The notes: a model not told the origin generated them from the sequence alone. 64,000 nt of DNA from Ostrinia nubilalis (GCF_963855985.1 NC_087095.1:13030001-13094000); one strand, 5' to 3'; numbered from the stretch's first letter, positions 1-11,420 are shown. Numbers and translations are program-made.

Positions 1-742
1 GCGTCGAAGAACTGCTAAGAAGAATAGATCTGCCGGAATATACTGTGGCCTTTGCTAGAAATGGATATGAAGATATAGAATTATTTAAAGAGATTGAACC
101 GTCAGATCTTGACTACTTGGGCATAATGACGCCAGACCATCGCACTCGAATCCTTGCCGCTGTGCAACTTCTGCATAAGCTTGAATGTAAGTAACTAGCA
201 CGATTGTGCCCTTTACATGGATTTGAACTCTTATGATTATTTAATTTTCATTTTAAACATGACGTTTTGTTTTTTTGATAGGTGGAGAAGGTGATGGTGA
301 GGGTGAAGGTGGCGGATCGAGCTCGGAAGGAGGTGAATCTCCATTCGGTCGTCGTCAATTTCCCCGTGACTCTGGTTGCTACGAAGCCGGCGTTGGAGTA
401 GGCGGAGTTCGCGTCAGAACTTCACCTCTTGTGCATAGAGCAGATGAGCCAAGCCACAGGCCACCAGATCCTGCTCCTCAAGCAAAGCGGTCGATTCGAC
501 GGCGACAACCTGACGACCTGGAATGCGACAGAATCGAGCGTTATCCAGGAACCGGTGTGGAAAGAACGACAGGGCGTACTGTAGGATTACCGGGTGGGGC
601 TAGAGATGATACCTGTGAGTCTGATCATAGGTTGAATGTGGTGAAGTTCGTGGCGGGTGGTGAGCCGTGTGCTTCCGAGAAGAGTAGTGATTCTGGTGTG
701 AGTAGTTCTTCGTTGAGCTCGGCTCATCCCCACCGCCCCTGA
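1..742 (+). CDS. SAM-domain protein, last two coding exons (5' end outside window)
   Basis: Two exons are visible: 1-186 (frame starts at base 3) and 282-742, ending in TGA at 740-742. They join in phase 1 across a 95-base intron and give about 214 residues of C-terminus. Exon 1 encodes about 61 residues with the pattern of a sterile alpha motif domain: LPEYTVAFARNGYEDIELF, then DLDYLGI, then HRTRILAAVQLLHKLE. SAM domains are helical bundles that mediate protein or RNA contacts and often polymerise. Exon 2 encodes a low-complexity tail: Gly/Glu-rich, then Arg/Pro-rich, ending in a Ser-rich stretch (KSSDSGVSSSSLSS). There are no membrane segments or catalytic motifs in the visible part. The sequence resembles SAM domains of scaffold proteins of the SASH1/SAMD5 kind, but I cannot name the gene because its N-terminal domains lie outside the window. 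Confidence 0.85.
187..281 (+). other. Intron of the SAM-domain gene
   Basis: The donor is GTAAGT at 187-192. The acceptor is a T-rich tract followed by GATAG ending at 281. Removing it joins codon Glu-(T|GT = Cys)-Gly in frame and links the SAM domain to the Gly-rich tail. The 95-base length is normal for a small insect intron. Confidence 0.85.
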
Positions 743-2260
743 GCGCGGCCCGCCGCGCCCGCGCTGGCCTAGGACCCGGCGCGGGCGCGTGCGCAGGCCG
801 CGCCGCCCGCCCCCTCCGCTCCCCCCGCCGACCTTCCACCGCTCGGAAGCGAACAGGACAATAACTAGCGGGCACGCCAAACAACACCACCAAGTTTCAC
901 AGACAATATCTGCTACGTTAACATTAATGATAAAGACTGAGTGTTTTGAATTTCGGTTACGAGTTTGTTGAGCGTACCGGCGGCGCTAAGTAGTGATCGA
1001 TGTATGTGACTAAATTAATGTCCGATAATATTTATGGTCTTTCCAAAGTTATTCGATTCTTAGATCTATATAAAATCTTGCGAACGAGTATGGGCCTAAT
1101 TAATGAGGAATGCGTTAGTTTATTGTTACTTTGTATTCGAATTTATGTGGAAAAATGAGTTGCGTATTCAATAATGGGTTTTAACCGACCAGAATGAATC
1201 TGTTGGTAATGGTCGCATGTAGTAACTATTTTAGTCCACGCGAACTGCGCCGGCCAATGTTAATTCAACTGTGAATATTTATTAAATAAGTTATTCGTTA
1301 CGATTTCAGAATGAAACGTTTTGAGGTCGCTCTTATTATCATTCCGTTAATGAATTTAATGGCATATCACTGAGGCGCCAATTAGGCTTTAGTTGCTTTG
1401 TAAGTTTATAACGCGCTTTGTTGTAAATACCAGCATGGTTGGAGATAATTTTGTGCTGGGTAATTGTTGCGGGTGCAATGAAAAGCGGTGGTATCTCATT
1501 TTCGACTTTTCCAATGGTATTTCGAACAGAGCGTAATTAAAAAAGCATTGCTGATATTGTATTTAATTTGTAGCGGAGGCAATAAGCCAGTTCATGGAAA
1601 TAACTGGAGCGTTGAAAGCGCGTCGTTTGATAGCAATAATTGTAAATACTTTGATAGATAGGTTAATTATTATATGTTGACCTTTTGTAATTTTTTAAGA
1701 GAGCTTTATGCGGTGGCCCGCATGTACAGTATAGTGTAGTGCCCTTGAGTGTGAAATTTTAAATTTCGCTCATATCTTCCGAGTCATGATTTTGCAATTT
1801 GATGATTTTACAGTGTTGAGCTTGGAACTGAGAAGACTGACACTTTTAAGTAATATCATCTTGAGATTTACATCGTCATTAAATGTTACATGGTCTTGAG
1901 GAACGAATTTTGTGCAGAATTGTAGAGAAGTAAAAATAAAATGTATGTCTCTAAGATTTTAGCTATTTTAGACAATCAAATAGTTCCAATATAGACATGT
2001 AACATGAGCATTTAAGTCAACTCAGTTTCAGGCCCTAATGACATCTATCCCGACTGCTACAAGGTGTTCTTTTGTGTACATTTTGTAAAAAAACTCCTTA
2101 CGACACATTTTCGATTTCGATCGTTAACTAGTCCGAACTACTAAATGTATATAGATAAATGTTTGTTACTTGTATATTGTAGATAGAATATATTTCTTTT
2201 GAAAATTATTGTATATTCAATAAATAATTCTTTATTCAAAATAAATGTTATGAAAGTAAT
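743..2260 (+). other. Probable 3' UTR of the SAM-domain gene
   Basis: This follows the stop codon directly and holds no long open frame. The first 110 bases are strongly GC-rich (runs of CGCGCC and CCCCGCC near 745-835), continuing the composition of the last exon. The rest becomes AT-rich. Two AATAAA signals near 2219-2245 give a natural end. The UTR extent is inferred, not demonstrated. Confidence 0.6.
2219..2245 (+). terminator. Poly(A) signals for the SAM-domain gene
   Basis: AATAAA occurs at 2219-2224 and again at 2240-2245, in an AT-rich stretch about 1.5 kb after the stop codon. They are the first closely spaced pair of canonical signals downstream of it, so mRNA cleavage probably occurs shortly after 2250. 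Confidence 0.5.
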
Positions 2261-2586
2261 TTATTTATAATCAAATTATGTTATGAACGCTCAGGTAGAA
2301 TTTTGACTTCACACATTTTGATGTTAACAATTAGCGCATTGTGTTAAGACTTGTGATTATTAATGGTTAAGCTGTATATTTCACATTTTCCTTTTATTTG
2401 TTTTAGCCATATACTGCAGTAACTTTTTGTAGCAATATTTATATTTTTTTAAAACAGACCTTACTTGTAAGTTTACAAATCTGTTTACAAACAAGGATTC
2501 TAAATAAATAAATCCAAAATTTATAAAATTTTATTTTTTACCCTTTTCACAAAAGCAACCACACCCATTTTCTAGCAGAAAAACAA

Positions 2587-2705
2587 TAAGGCTGAGTTGC
2601 AACACCTTACTTTAACCGTAACTGTAACATTAACCGGTGTTTTTTGTATGGAATTTGACAGACTTATGACTTTTGTTAAAAGTAAGATGGTGGAACCTAG
2701 CCTAA
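2587..2705. repeat. MITE family A (TTAGGCTGGGTTGCA ends)
   Basis: An imperfect palindrome of about 120 bp starts TAAGGCTGAGTTGCA and ends with the inverted form (GGAACCTAGCCTAA). Its middle contains the paired motifs AACCGTAAC, ACCGGTG and TTTGACAGA. Relatives lie at 5570-5680, 17837-17967, 21425-21551 and 39466-39589. There is no coding capacity. Flanking TA/TTA suggests mobilisation by a mariner-type or similar transposase (inference). Confidence 0.75.
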
Positions 2706-4118
2706 AATGTTTTCCTATTTTTAACACTATTTGTACATAACGAGTGCAGAGTCAGACACCACTAAATAAAATGATATAAACGTGTACATAACCATGAATG
2801 AGGCCGTGGTAATATTTCCAAGAAAGTACATCGTAAAACCAAATTATTTACATCAGCAAAATGTTATGCGGATATTAAAATATTCTCAGAATTATAAAAA
2901 GTACCAAAAGTAACCTTTCGAATATAACGATTTTAACCATTATAATGTTACATGGACATGTAAGCTTTCGGGTTTCGATGAGGAATTTATTAATATGGAC
3001 TACCAACTAGGGAGGGATGACACAGTAAAAATAACACAAGATGTTCGGGAGGTATAACTGTTAATAGTACTTTAGCAACTTATGTACAGACGAGAGCCAG
3101 TCAAGTTAAGCATGGCTTCTTATGTCCTTAGTAATAAAGGCAATTATATGTCAAAATATATAGTCTGATGTGCTGTCATTTGTACAGAGTTGTAATAGGT
3201 ACAGACAATTTAAAAACAAACCTGCAACTACTGACTATTCAAGTCTTACGCACAAACCGGTATCAGAGAACCTAAAGAAATAGCGTACCAACGATATAAG
3301 TACATAGTACCGTAAGTATTTTTAGTTTCTTTCCGCGATAATCTACTTTCAAATTATGCTTTTATACGTGATACAAACCTGAAAGCACTCTTACTCAGTA
3401 TAAATTGATTTATTTCCTGAAAATAACACATCAAGTATCAAAATTCCTTAGTCGCAGTCTGCCCGAACATCGACATTTGAAATCACGAACTAATGGACAC
3501 CGTTTAATCAAAGTCAAAGTGTTTGTTTCATTACATACCTGTGGCTTTCCGCATAACGCGTATCGATTCGACTAGTGCAGTTGCAGTCTGAACTCTGAAT
3601 TAATTATGAATACTTGCCACGGCTTTAAGGCAACGTGTTTAAGTCGATAATTGAATGCAGTTATTGGCAGATAACAAGATTCACGGCTGGGTAAATATTA
3701 GTAATACGTCTCTCTAAGAAAGCGTGCTCACTGGTGTGGGATCTACAGTACTTTTGACGCTGCGTTGAAAACGAGGAAATAATAAAGTCTTAGGTTATTC
3801 TGAGCGGAAAATAGGATTAAACAATTCTCTTGTGCCTTCCTTGCTTTATTTATTTACTCTTTTCCAGCACGGACAGTGTCGGTCGGTGTTTTATTTTCAA
3901 ACTATGAATTTATGCCCGTATTCATTCTTAAAAAAAATAATTTTATATATTTGTGCATACAATGAACTTCCGTGTCTTGTGCCTACGCTTGTCAAGTTTC
4001 AAGTCCAGTTTTTGTACAGAATTGACCTATATACAGGATGATTCGTAAATACTAAATAAGTAAATATCTCTAGCTCCTCGCTTAGTAATTATTATAGTAA
4101 AAAAACTTGGCATGTGAT
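2706..4118. other. AT-rich intergenic DNA, nothing recognised
   Basis: No open frame, RNA gene or repeat was recognised here. Only short, composition-driven open stretches occur, such as one near 3832-4041 without coding character. Confidence 0.5.
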
Positions 4119-4147
4119 AGAAAGAAAGAAAGAAAGAAAGAAAGAAA
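4119..4147. repeat. (GAAA)n microsatellite
   Basis: About seven units of GAAA in tandem. A Helitron-like element lies about 0.5 kb downstream. Confidence 0.9.
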
Positions 4148-4675
4148 CATTGATAGCTGTAGTTTGTATCAATAACTATACAAGCTTGTATAAATTCACA
4201 CTGCACCCTGTACATTTCATGGGCAAAGTGTATAATTCAGTCACTGCATAAAACTTAATAGATAATACCATGGAAAGTTATGTGACGTATATTGGCCAGC
4301 TTATCAACATAATCTCATATCTATGCGGAAACATCTAAAGGAGAAACCCTATGCCATTTATGCAAACTGCGGTATAAAGTACGCTATTTATTTATTAGTG
4401 CAAAGTCGCTACACTATTCGGTTGAAACGATATTCCCTACTGGCTTAAGTAAGATGAAACTAAGCTACTCCATGGAAACTGTATTTGATTATTCTTAACG
4501 CAATCTTACAAAGCTCATCTGAAATGGTAAGGAATATTTGATACTTATTATTGTGTAAGCACTAGATGAGGGTTGGTGATGCTGGTTGCCTACATGTGAC
4601 TTTTAAACTTCTGAAGAGAGGTAAGTTAAAAAAACAGGTACAATAAAATTGTTTTCACTTTGAATATATTTTTAA

Positions 4676-4861
4676 ATAGCTTTTGCCCGCGGCTTCACCC
4701 GCGTGAAATTTAGTTTGTCACAGATCTTCATAAATTATAGCCTATATGTTATTCTGGGTTATCAACAATAATACTGTAAAGTTTCATCAAAATCCGTTCA
4801 GTAGTTTTTGCGTGAAAGAGCAGCAGACATCCAAACTTTCGCATTTATTATATTAGTAGGA
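4676..4861 (-). mobile_element. Non-autonomous Helitron-like element
   Basis: Read on the minus strand, it starts TCCTACTAATATAATAAATG and runs through CTTTCACGCAAAAACTAC. It ends in a GC-rich hairpin (CGCGGGTGAAGCCGCGGGC) followed by a degenerate CTA terminus. A 3' hairpin just before CTAGT and a 5' TC are the hallmarks of Helitrons. Sister copies are at 10945-11140, 38673-38865 and, more distantly, 13580-13785, 44600-44816 and 53765-54123. About 190 bp with no coding capacity. Confidence 0.75.
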
Positions 4862-5165
4862 AGGAAGTAGGATGTGTCAATCATCAAGCTGCTTTTCCTT
4901 TGTATGTTTCTTGTAGAGTATTACAATTTGTGTGATCACAACCTGACCATTCATTTTATAAATTGCTAGAGAAAACTTATATTATTCCATTCGATTTGAA
5001 GAGGATAATTTATTATCATAATTTTGTCCATCATTAATTATGGACAACCAGGTTGAATTGAGAGAGAAGCGATTCAAGCCGATGTCTTAAGATCAAACTT
5101 GAAACAAACACACGATGTCTACCACTCTGCTAAAGGAAAAGCAAGTCAGCAGTCACCCTTACCAC

Positions 5166-5330
5166 CTATGCCATAATTATACACGCGGTTGAATTATGGC
5201 AGTTCATGGTGCCTCCTATATCATCCACCTTCGTCCATTTTTCAGTTCGCGTGATTATAAATCTCGGCGATTGGACGGTGCCCATGGGAATGCGGGATTG
5301 CAATGCGTTGTGAAATTTTCTATTAGCTTC
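5166..5330 (-). CDS. Candidate exon, minus strand (unidentified, speculative)
   Basis: On the minus strand a pyrimidine-rich acceptor (CTTCACCTCAACTGCAG) ends just above 5330. It is followed by about 54 open codons starting EANRKFHNALQSRIPMG and ending in TAG at 5166-5168. A weak internal donor (GTGGAT) near 5228 could instead end the exon there. I do not recognise the product. Its phase does not match the other minus-strand candidate at 11421-11535. It could be a terminal exon or a chance open stretch. Confidence 0.2.
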   Translation of the reverse strand, partial: EANRKFHNALQSRIPMGTVQSPRFIITRTEKWTKVDDIGGTMNCHNSTACIIMA

Positions 5331-5569
5331 CTGCAGTTGAGGTGAAGGTAGATAGGTGAGATCATTTGTTATAGGATAAAAATTCAACGTGAACTTGTCG
5401 AGTGGTTTGAGAATTGAACTCTTTGGATCTGGGGTGCCATTCTTAGATGATATACATACAGTAATTTCAGATCACTTCGAGAAATAATAGTGTAACGCCA
5501 TCTATTATTCAAATAGGTAGGTTAAAGAAGTTGCACTTTCTTTTTAGCACTTGTTAATATGTTCTATAA

Positions 5570-5680
5570 TTAGGCTGGGTTGCACCATATTTCTTTAACT
5601 TTGACAAACGTCAAAAATCTGTCAAAATCCATATAAAAGCACCGTTATCGTCAAAGTTACGGTCAAAGTTAGGTGGTGCA
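5570..5680. repeat. MITE family A copy, right end incomplete
   Basis: It starts TTAGGCTGGGTTGCACCA and carries the internal motifs TTTGACAAACGTCAAAAATC and GTCAAAGTTACGGTCAAAG. It stops at AGGTGGTGCA, without the ACTCAGCCTTA terminus seen at 17837-17967 and 21425-21551. Confidence 0.75.
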
Positions 5681-6473
5681 TTGTGTCGAACTTGTAAACG
5701 TTTTGTTCTAATTTATTTTGCTTTCTTTTTATTTTCCAGTGTACTTTGTATAGTAATAACTCATAGTGAAGGCGCTTATCAAAAGTATTGACTTTACCAT
5801 AACCCGAAGTAATAATATTTTGCATAACCGTTATTCTGTTATCGAAAATAGTGCAGTATCGTTTCGCATTTTACGGTTCGAGCAAATTACGGGCGTCTCC
5901 CGAACGTTTACTGGTCTATAAATGTCATTTATGAATGTCCAGCGCGTGACATGCAACAGTAAAAATAAATAATAAAACTTTAAATAAAAAAGCTGTAAAT
6001 CACTGACGATAAAGCATTTTACTGCTGAGCCTAACGCGATTAATGTTGTGTTATTAATATTTTTATGTTGTGACAAACTTGTCTTTGGCGAATGTCAAAT
6101 TAAATGATTTGTTAACATTTTCTTAGGTGTGAAAAAAATATTTTGAAAATGATTTGTGTGATTTTATTTGATAGAGTTAACCCTTTCGACCGCTGGAAGA
6201 AATGGTTCTTTAATTATTGTACTATGAGTTGACGTCACACACAATTAGCAAAGGAAAATTGAGTCACGGCCGATCTTCTAGAGTTTCGTACCCAAAGGGT
6301 AGGCCCTACGAGACCCTCCCTATTATGTCTGTCTACCAGCGAGCAACTCATGATAGTTGACAATGATTTGTAATTAACATTACTTCATTATGATTTGTAA
6401 ATATTTGGATTGTTTATAACGCCATTTTGTTACAAAAACTCGTTTACACCACTGCTGTGCACTTTAATCATCG
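5681..6473. other. AT-rich intergenic DNA, nothing recognised
   Basis: No supported gene. Short open stretches on the minus strand (5622-6076) are AT-driven and lack recognisable domains. Confidence 0.4.
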
Positions 6474-8642
6474 TAGGGTAGACCGGGTACAATAGTACCA
6501 CGGGTCAATAGTACCATCGGCGATATTTCTTCATACAAGCGACGTTAGGTTGTGTGCATAGCGTCAGAATATGCACTTTTTGTGTTTCCATCCGCTCACC
6601 AGTCGGCGGCGCTTGCGCTGAGAAACGAAGGTGTACAGGAAGGATTTTTGTTTTTTGCCCAGCCGCAGTAAGTTTTTACGTCAAATATATGAGCCCATAA
6701 GTTGCCTAATATGCTATTAGTTACCAAGGTATTGTTGTCAATAGTTTATTCAGGCTCTAAACTTTGTATCGACAGCGAATTATTGGCATTCACTGTGAAA
6801 ATGACTGAATTTTAGGTGAAGTTCTCTTGACTACCTACTTGGAACAATTGTACCAGTCTCCATGGGGTCAATTGTAGCGGTACAATCAACCCCGTGGTAC
6901 AATTACCCCCGGAACCTTATTTTATACTTATAGCCTGACCAGGAACATAAAAACCCTGGCATAGAGGCGCGTCAATTGCATTTGATAGTGCAACACTGAG
7001 TACAGTCGTACCTGTGTTAAATTAATAGGCTAACTTTATGTATCAGGATTCAGGATTACGGGCTAATTTGATATTTTCATAAATTAACGAAAAATATTAT
7101 TATAGGTAACCTGATTTAAGTAAATTAAATGAAACCATCAATCGAGCTAGTAGAATTTATTTTATTATTCATCAATAATCAAATTCAGAACTTGAATATT
7201 CAACTGCAATGTCTGCTCATGAACGCTTCAAACTCGGTACTTCTTTCCCAATCCCATAAAATTCAACACTTAGAAAGTGACAAAAAATTTTAAAATAGGT
7301 AGTTGAAACAAACCAAACCTAATTTTCATAGTGGACTGTACTATACGATAAACATGTCAGTCAATTTGACAACCTTTGTCGGAAACATTATTCAATGAAA
7401 ATATTGTCCGAACCCTTAGTATTTCTCTTCGATAAATACTTTAACACATTGTGAACCACTTTTCTTTCACGACTATAAAAATATTTTAGCAATTTAATTC
7501 ATAAAACCAATTGCGCACATTTAAAATAAAGTTTGTTTACACTTTGACAGCAATAGACTGACATGCAAGGTGACATGTCAATGAAGTTTTCTGTTACTGT
7601 TGCCATTAAAAGAAATTAGTACCATTAGTTTTCCGCAACATGGCGAGGGTTTTTATGTTCCTGGTCAGGCTATACTACATAATATTTTAAATTGGTTTTA
7701 AAGTAGGTACCTATACTTATAATAAAATAAGTTATTATAAAACATTCACGTGGTTATTATTTTTAAAATTATAGGCATAACCTACCTACTGATATAATAG
7801 TCTAGGCTCATTCATAGTTGCATGCATTATGTATTTATTAGATAAATACTTAATGTGTTTAATTAAATAAGTAGGTAGATGTCGATAAAAAGGTGATATA
7901 AGTACCTAAATGCCTACTTAAAGGTTTCTAAAACCCTTCCTAAGTATTTGAACGTTTTGTTTTATATGCCTCGGCGTAGAGTCATAAGTACGGATAGCGG
8001 ATCAACGGATCTATTCCTTTATGAACAGGCTTATGAAAAAATCTTAAAAGGTCGAAGCAGTAGTAGGTATAAATAATCAGGGTCAATTGTACCAGGGGTC
8101 AATTGTACCCTCATACAAAAATAGATTCTTCAGTTTTGATATTTCTATCATTGTTATTATGCTTATTGTTGTTTCAGAAGCAATATCCGAACCAAATAGA
8201 TGGCATATTATGTAGAAACAGTTAGTTTTTTCGTTTTTATGGAAGAAAACTTATTGTTTTGTTTTTAAACTTAAGTGTTGATTTTTCATACATGTTCCTA
8301 AATATTTTCGATCTCAATTAATTAAGACTGATGATTGTAGGAGATTAAGAGTACAGAATAGCAATAAAGGTGATGATTAGATAAACATAACTACTTTTAT
8401 TGCCTCATATATTATTGGTACAATTGACCCGTTGTAGGGGTCAATTGTAACATGAGACATCGTACAGTTCAAATTCGTTTTTCATTAAGTATTCGAAAGA
8501 ATAGTTCAACTCTGCATGCTTAAATTTGTAGCTTAAGAGTCTAGTTTTTACAGCATCCTAACAGAATAAGTTATATTTCATTAGATTTCTCAATATTGAA
8601 CAATTTCCAAAAAATGGTACTATTGTCCCCGGTCTACCCTAC
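6474..8642. mobile_element. 2.2 kb inverted-repeat element with repeated GGTCAATTGTACC motifs
   Basis: The ends are inverted copies: GTAGGGTAGACCGGGTACAA at 6474 and the reverse complement of a near-identical sequence at about 8615-8642, then CTACCCTAC. ATC lies outside both ends, a possible 3-bp target duplication. The motif GGGTCAATTGTACC or its inverse recurs inside: near 6490-6520, 6840-6905, 8090-8130, 8415-8450 and 8615. No transposase frame is visible, so this is a non-autonomous or decayed DNA transposon of a superfamily I cannot assign. A second element is nested at 6931-7672. Confidence 0.6.
6931..7672. mobile_element. Nested 742-bp TIR element (TA target)
   Basis: The termini are TAGCCTGACCAGGAACATAA (continuing AAACCC) and its inverse ending GGTCAGGCTA. 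They match over about 26-29 bp and are flanked by TA. It sits inside the larger inverted-repeat element and separates its motif clusters, so it inserted later. There is no open frame. The TA target suggests the Tc1/mariner group (inference). Confidence 0.7.
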
Positions 8643-9119
8643 ATCACGTCTTAAAAGTAACATCTTAAATTTTCATGCACAATTTCACTGTCAGTGTGCA
8701 GTCGCATAATCGCCTCTACGATATCACAATAAAGGGTAACTATAACGGCTTGCAGTGGAAACAACGTTTGGTCACATTCGGGCACATTCGGGCTTCGTAT
8801 GTAGGGAAATACGGCCTGTACATATTAACGACTCACGCTAAGGTCGTGTTGTACAACACTAACGTGTAGACGGTAGATCAAGTGTAACACTGTGTCGTAT
8901 TGTGTGGGTAATAGGTCCCATTTTGCATCAGAAATTTATAATTTGAAGCGCTGCCGGCTGTACAATGACTGTAACTGTGGACGTAAACACAGTAGGTTTA
9001 ACTGTCGTATGCTAGCAGATCAAGCTACCGCAATATGACTAATTTTGAAAATGGTACTTGAATTTTATGTCCTTAAAGTAAGGTTAAAAATAATTTAAGG
9101 AAATGGTAAGTTGATGAAT
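8643..9119. other. Intergenic DNA, nothing recognised
   Basis: A 64-codon open stretch at 8675-8869 has no recognisable domain or splice context and is not called as a gene. Confidence 0.4.
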
Positions 9120-9243
9120 GAGAATTCTATGAAGTTTTTATTTCTTGAAAATAGCCGCTTGAGGCGCTACACAATATGTCATACATTTAATGTGATTTTT
9201 TACGCAATCGCTAGCGAGCACCACTAACGTAAACTCATGGTAA
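9120..9243. repeat. Copy of the CGCTAGCGAGCAC repeat family (partial)
   Basis: It shares ATTTCTTGAAAATAGCCGC, ATATGTCATAC and the end CGCTAGCGAGCACCACTAAC with the palindromic element at 25763-25933. Here only one terminal arm is clear. Confidence 0.55.
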
Positions 9244-9973
9244 GCACACTGGGCCTATACCATGAGTTTCTTAGCCTTTCGGGAATGCTAAAGGCGTTAT
9301 ATCGGTGACATAGAGTTCATTTTCCAGACAAAATACCAAAAGACCATAGAGATTTTCTATTAAGAGGGGAATAGCAAACGCGGAGCCAAGCGGGGGCGTC
9401 GGTTTGCATTTGTAGAATTGACTGCAGTCAGCGGCAATTTTTAAATGTATGGAGGGTGGGTTTGTGGTTATTGTACAGTCAACAGCACATAAGCTGTATA
9501 TTTTTGTTGCAATATCACCCTTAATTACAAACTATGTAAGATAACATAGTGTTTAGTTTGATGTGCCGTTCGTAACTTCGGCTTATGTTACACGATCGAT
9601 TCCAGTCTGACACTCGCTGATGTAAGAAATGAAAAATTTTAAGCAAGTACCTGCTTAAAACTTAGAAGTGTTGTTGTTAAAAGTGTTGACTTAATAAGGT
9701 TGGTATCGGTTTGAATGCAAAATAGATGGATCATTAATCGGATCAAGCCATTTTTTACTTAACCTGGCCAGTAATCGAAATATGGACACACTGCATTCAA
9801 AACGCCTTGGGGCAGTTCCAATAGCTCAAGTATAGACAATCACACATCACATAGCATCTTATGAAGTAATAGTTACCTACTTACGATTTTGCATATACAT
9901 TCATACAGCTTAATGTGGATCTATTGTACAAGAATACTTCAAAAACCTAGAAAACTGTAATAAAAGTGTCCGT

Positions 9974-10097
9974 TTCAGCCAAATGACGTCAACTGCTGGA
10001 CAAAGGCCTCCCCCAAAGGTTTTTCACAATGAACAGTCCTGCGCTTCCCGCACCCAGGTTCTTCCCGCGACCTTTACCAGATCGTCGGTCCACCTAT
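9974..10097 (-). mobile_element. RTE-like LINE 3' fragment (subfamily B)
   Basis: The minus-strand sequence ends GGCCTTTGTCCAGCAGTTGA, the 3' coding end of RTE-type elements common in moths (…EAYVQQWT… in intact copies), truncated upstream. Similar fragments lie at 17035-17222, 25978-26190 and about 26833-26865. Tandem to the next RTE copy. Confidence 0.7.
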
Positions 10098-10111
10098 AAG
10101 TGTACTATTAT

Positions 10112-10604
10112 TTATTTTATTTCATCATTTCAGCCATAGGACGTCCACTGCTGAACATAGGCCTCCCCCAATGCTTTCCCTGTTGATCGATTGGTAGCGG
10201 CCTGCGTCCAGCGCTTCCCTGCTGCCTTTACGATGTCGTCGGTCCACCTTGTAGGTGGACGTCCCACGCTGCGTTTTCCGGTACGCGGCCTCCATTCCAG
10301 AACCTTTCTGCCCCATCGGCCGTCAGTTCTGCGTACTATGTGCCCTGCCCATTGCCACTTCAGCTTGCTAATCCGTCGGGCTATGTCAGTGACTTTGGTT
10401 CGTTTACGGATCTCCTCATTTCTGATTCGATCTCGCAAAGAAACACCAAGCATAGCCCTCTCCATAGCACGCTGTGCAACTTTGAGCTTCTGTATAAGGC
10501 CCATAGTGAGAGGCCACGTTTCCGAGCCATAAGTTATCACTGGTAACACACATTGATTGTACACTCTAGTCTTCAGGCATCTCAATGCCTCAACGTCCAA
10601 AATA
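10112..10604 (-). pseudogene. RTE-clade LINE, 5'-truncated reverse-transcriptase C-terminus
   Basis: A 156-codon open frame (10130-10600, minus) encodes the C-terminal region of an RTE-clade endonuclease-reverse transcriptase. It contains LPVITYGSETWPL, KLKWQWAGHIVRR, VGRPPTRWTDDI and GEAYVQQW. The frame is intact, but the endonuclease and the catalytic YxDD part are missing, so the copy is dead. A tail ATGATGAAATAAAATAAATA follows the stop, as expected for RTE 3' ends. The 5' truncation point coincides with a perfect 12-bp hairpin at 10593-10620. Other fragments of this subfamily are at 12592-12727, 20222-20277, 36690-36872 and 61196-61262. Confidence 0.85.
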
Positions 10605-10620
10605 CCTCAGTATTTTGGAC
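10593..10620. repeat. 12-bp snap-back hairpin at the RTE 5' junction
   Basis: CGTCCAAAATAC at 10593-10604 is followed by the 4-base loop CTCA and the exact inverse at 10609-10620. The left arm is RTE coding sequence and the right arm is an inverted copy of it at the truncation point. Confidence 0.85.
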
Positions 10621-10944
10621 GAAAATATTTTATTTTATTTATCTGTACTAAAATATGCAGTTTGGTCCATAATACCTACTTAGCAATTCACATGGTAATG
10701 GATATTGAACTAATGAACCTAACAACCTTTAATTGGAGAACTAAAGTAATACTGAATTCTAAAAGTAATTAAGACCAAAGTCTATTTGCCTTTAGTGCTT
10801 GAAAATAAGAAAACACACAAGGAACCTGCTACAGTCGGGAATACTGCCAGCAAGGCTAGCCAACATAATGGAGTGAGCTATTTTTCCTGGGACATGAAAT
10901 TACATATCGTCGATTCTGATAGATACGATAGCATGTAAGTAAAA

Positions 10945-11140
10945 CCTACTATAATATTACAAATGCGAAAGTTTGGATGTCTGGATGTTTGTTACTCTTT
11001 CACACAAAAACTACTGAACGGATTTTGTTGAAACTTTACAGTATTATTGTTTATAACCCAGAATAACATATAGGCTATAATTTGTGACGATCTGTGACAA
11101 ACTAAATTTCACGCGGGTGAAGCCGCGGGCAAAAGCTAGT
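10945..11140 (+). mobile_element. Non-autonomous Helitron-like element
   Basis: It starts CCTACTATAATATTACAAAT and contains GGATGTCTGGATGTTTGTTA and the hairpin CGCGGGTGAAGCCGCGGGC. It ends AAAAGCTAGT (CTAGT at 11136-11140). It is nearly colinear with 38673-38865 and with the reverse complement of 4676-4861. Confidence 0.85.
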
Positions 11141-11420
11141 GTGTAAATAATTTCTGGAACAATATCAGCAGATTACGTGATATTCATAAGAGTGACAACC
11201 CGATTCACCCAGTAATCAAGTAAGGTACTATTACGACTCATTTTTAAATTAAACTACATAGCTAGTTAATCAAAAGGATTATACTTTTTCAGCATGACCA
11301 ATAAATTCTCGTGCAATTTTTGTATTAAGAGTAAAATATGAGAATAGTCCCATTTTATTAATAGTTCTAACGTAGCTACGAGTACAACAACAATAATTCA
11401 CACACATTTATTTTACTTAC

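Noticed and set aside
8675..8869. 64-codon open stretch
   Set aside because: No domain, no neighbours and a length expected by chance.
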